This document shows, piece by piece, positions 5,559 to 6,333 of a stretch of 6,333 nucleotides of DNA (position 1 is the first letter of the stretch; every line of letters begins with the position of its first letter). The notes under the pieces are model-generated. The model was not told the origin of the DNA. It searched no databases and saw only the letters and a list, made by a program, of their open reading frames with translations. This DNA comes from JBMFLE01 sp049971355. Its GTDB lineage: Bacteria; Patescibacteriota; Patescibacteriia; UBA2591; UBA4787. A program made the translations under genes and the position numbers. The DNA is taken from positions 1 to 6,333 of the forward strand of contig JBMFLE010000035.1 in assembly GCA_049971355.1 (NCBI GenBank). The letters run 5' to 3'.

Positions 5559-6333
5559 AAGTCTGTCGTGAGATATTTACTAAAATACCAAAAGCGGCTA
5601 AAAATGTTAACATTGACGAACCACCATAGCTGATTAATGGTAAAGGAATACCAGTGAGTGGAAAAAGACGCATTAAAGCGCCGAGATTAACGATTGTTTG
5701 GAAGATAAACAAAGAAAGAATGCCGCCAGCTAAAAGTTGACCGAGTAAATCAGGGGCTTTTTGGGCAATTTTAAGTCCACGATAAGCAAAATAAAAAAAT
5801 AAAATAATAATTCCTGCCGTCAGAAAAAATCCGAATTCTTCAGCCATAACTGCAAAAATTGAATCTGAATACACCTCGGGTAAATAGAAAAACTTTTGTC
5901 GCGAATGACCAAGCCCCAAGCCAAATAGACCGCCAGAGCCGATAGCAATTAAGGCTTGCTGAACATGATAGCCAATCCCCTTGGGATCAATTTCCGGATG
6001 AAGAAATGTAATTAACCTGGCCATCCGATACGGAGCAATTTTTATCATTAAAAAAGTTGCCGCTAAAACCCCGCTGACCAAGGTAATTAAATGAATAATT
6101 TGACCACCGGCTAAAAAATAAACACTAATGACCATGACAAAAATTATCACTAATGTACTTATATCAGGTTGCAAGGCAACTAAGATAGAAATGGTAACAA
6201 GGAAAATAACTAAAGGAACAAAACAATTTAGCCAACTATTTTTTACTTTACCCCGATTTTCTAACCAGACAGCTAAAAAAAGCAAGAATAATAATTTTGC
6301 TAATTCGGCCGGCTGGAAAGTGAAACCAAAAAG
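5551..6333 (-). CDS. ftsW: FtsW, SEDS-family septal peptidoglycan polymerase, C-terminal two thirds (5' end beyond right edge)
   Basis: SEDS-family integral membrane glycosyltransferase that polymerises lipid II into septal peptidoglycan with a partner class B PBP. The frame is open to the window edge: 260 residues plus TAA are visible, and with a usual length of about 370-400 roughly 110-140 N-terminal residues are missing. Counting from the edge, the signature FQPAELAK is at 6-13, a LQPDIST motif at 54-60 (family EPDxGT), and GYHVQQALIAIGSGGLFGLG at 121-140. The catalytic-loop motif LPEVYSDSIFAVMAEE is at 151-166 with the conserved SEDS aspartate at 157. The final PLPLISYGGSS is at 230-240, followed by the NISR ending. 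The combination of IAIGSGG, SDSIFAV and LISYGGSS favours FtsW over RodA, and the FtsB/DivIC neighbour agrees. An apparent TTG start at 6285 is not the real start, since conserved FtsW sequence continues upstream of it. Several hydrophobic segments fit a multi-pass protein. Confidence 0.94.
   Translation of the reverse strand, partial: LFGFTFQPAELAKLLFLLFLAVWLENRGKVKNSWLNCFVPLVIFLVTISILVALQPDISTLVIIFVMVISVYFLAGGQIIHLITLVSGVLAATFLMIKIAPYRMARLITFLHPEIDPKGIGYHVQQALIAIGSGGLFGLGLGHSRQKFFYLPEVYSDSIFAVMAEEFGFFLTAGIIILFFYFAYRGLKIAQKAPDLLGQLLAGGILSLFIFQTIVNLGALMRLFPLTGIPLPLISYGGSSMLTFLAAFGILVNISRQTYE

Noticed and set aside
6283..6285. TTG as the start of the FtsW-like gene
   Set aside because: The frame continues upstream to the edge and includes the conserved FQPAELAK motif, so the gene starts outside the window.
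505..6333. Alternative genetic code with UGA as glycine (as in Gracilibacteria)
   Set aside because: All four visible genes end in TAA and give full-length proteins, with no internal TGA needed to complete a conserved domain.

Overview
The window is AT-rich DNA with every convincing gene on the minus strand. It reads, in transcription order from the right edge, as a cell-division pair (ftsW, then a short FtsB/DivIC-type protein), a large surface-anchored lamin-tail-domain protein, glmS, and the start of an unidentified membrane protein that runs off the left edge. The likely host is a Candidate Phyla Radiation (Patescibacteria, probably Parcubacteria-like) bacterium. This rests on the low GC, the absence of recognisable Shine-Dalgarno sequences before any visible start, the compact one-strand layout, and a multi-LTD exported protein of a kind often annotated in these genomes. 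It is an inference from style, not a marker-gene assignment. All four visible stop codons are TAA and nothing suggests UGA recoding.

Layout. 5551-6333 is the C-terminal two thirds of FtsW, whose start lies beyond the right edge. It overlaps by 8 nt the 131-codon FtsB/DivIC-like gene (5163-5558). After 40 nt comes the 873-residue LTD protein (2501-5122). Its modules are a signal peptide, one LTD, a six-cysteine module, two more LTDs, an acidic linker, two OB-like beta domains and a C-terminal membrane anchor. A 157-nt gap (2344-2500) holds a possible weak terminator or attenuator hairpin and a 17-codon reading frame. glmS (505-2343) is full length with all catalytic motifs. The 108-nt gap 397-504 is unusually structured, with helically phased TTTCTA motifs, nested inverted repeats and a GC-rich mirror repeat between two 15-nt direct repeats. 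The left edge (1-396) is the N-terminal 132 codons of a membrane protein I do not recognise.

How the genes fit together. FtsW polymerises septal peptidoglycan and the FtsB/DivIC protein belongs to the complex that activates it. GlmS makes glucosamine-6-phosphate, the entry point to UDP-GlcNAc and so to the peptidoglycan that FtsW uses. The LTD protein sits directly behind the division pair, probably in the same transcript, and would be an outward-facing, membrane-anchored, multi-domain protein. Its role is unknown. The best candidates for something undescribed are this LTD protein and the repeat-rich gap at 397-504.
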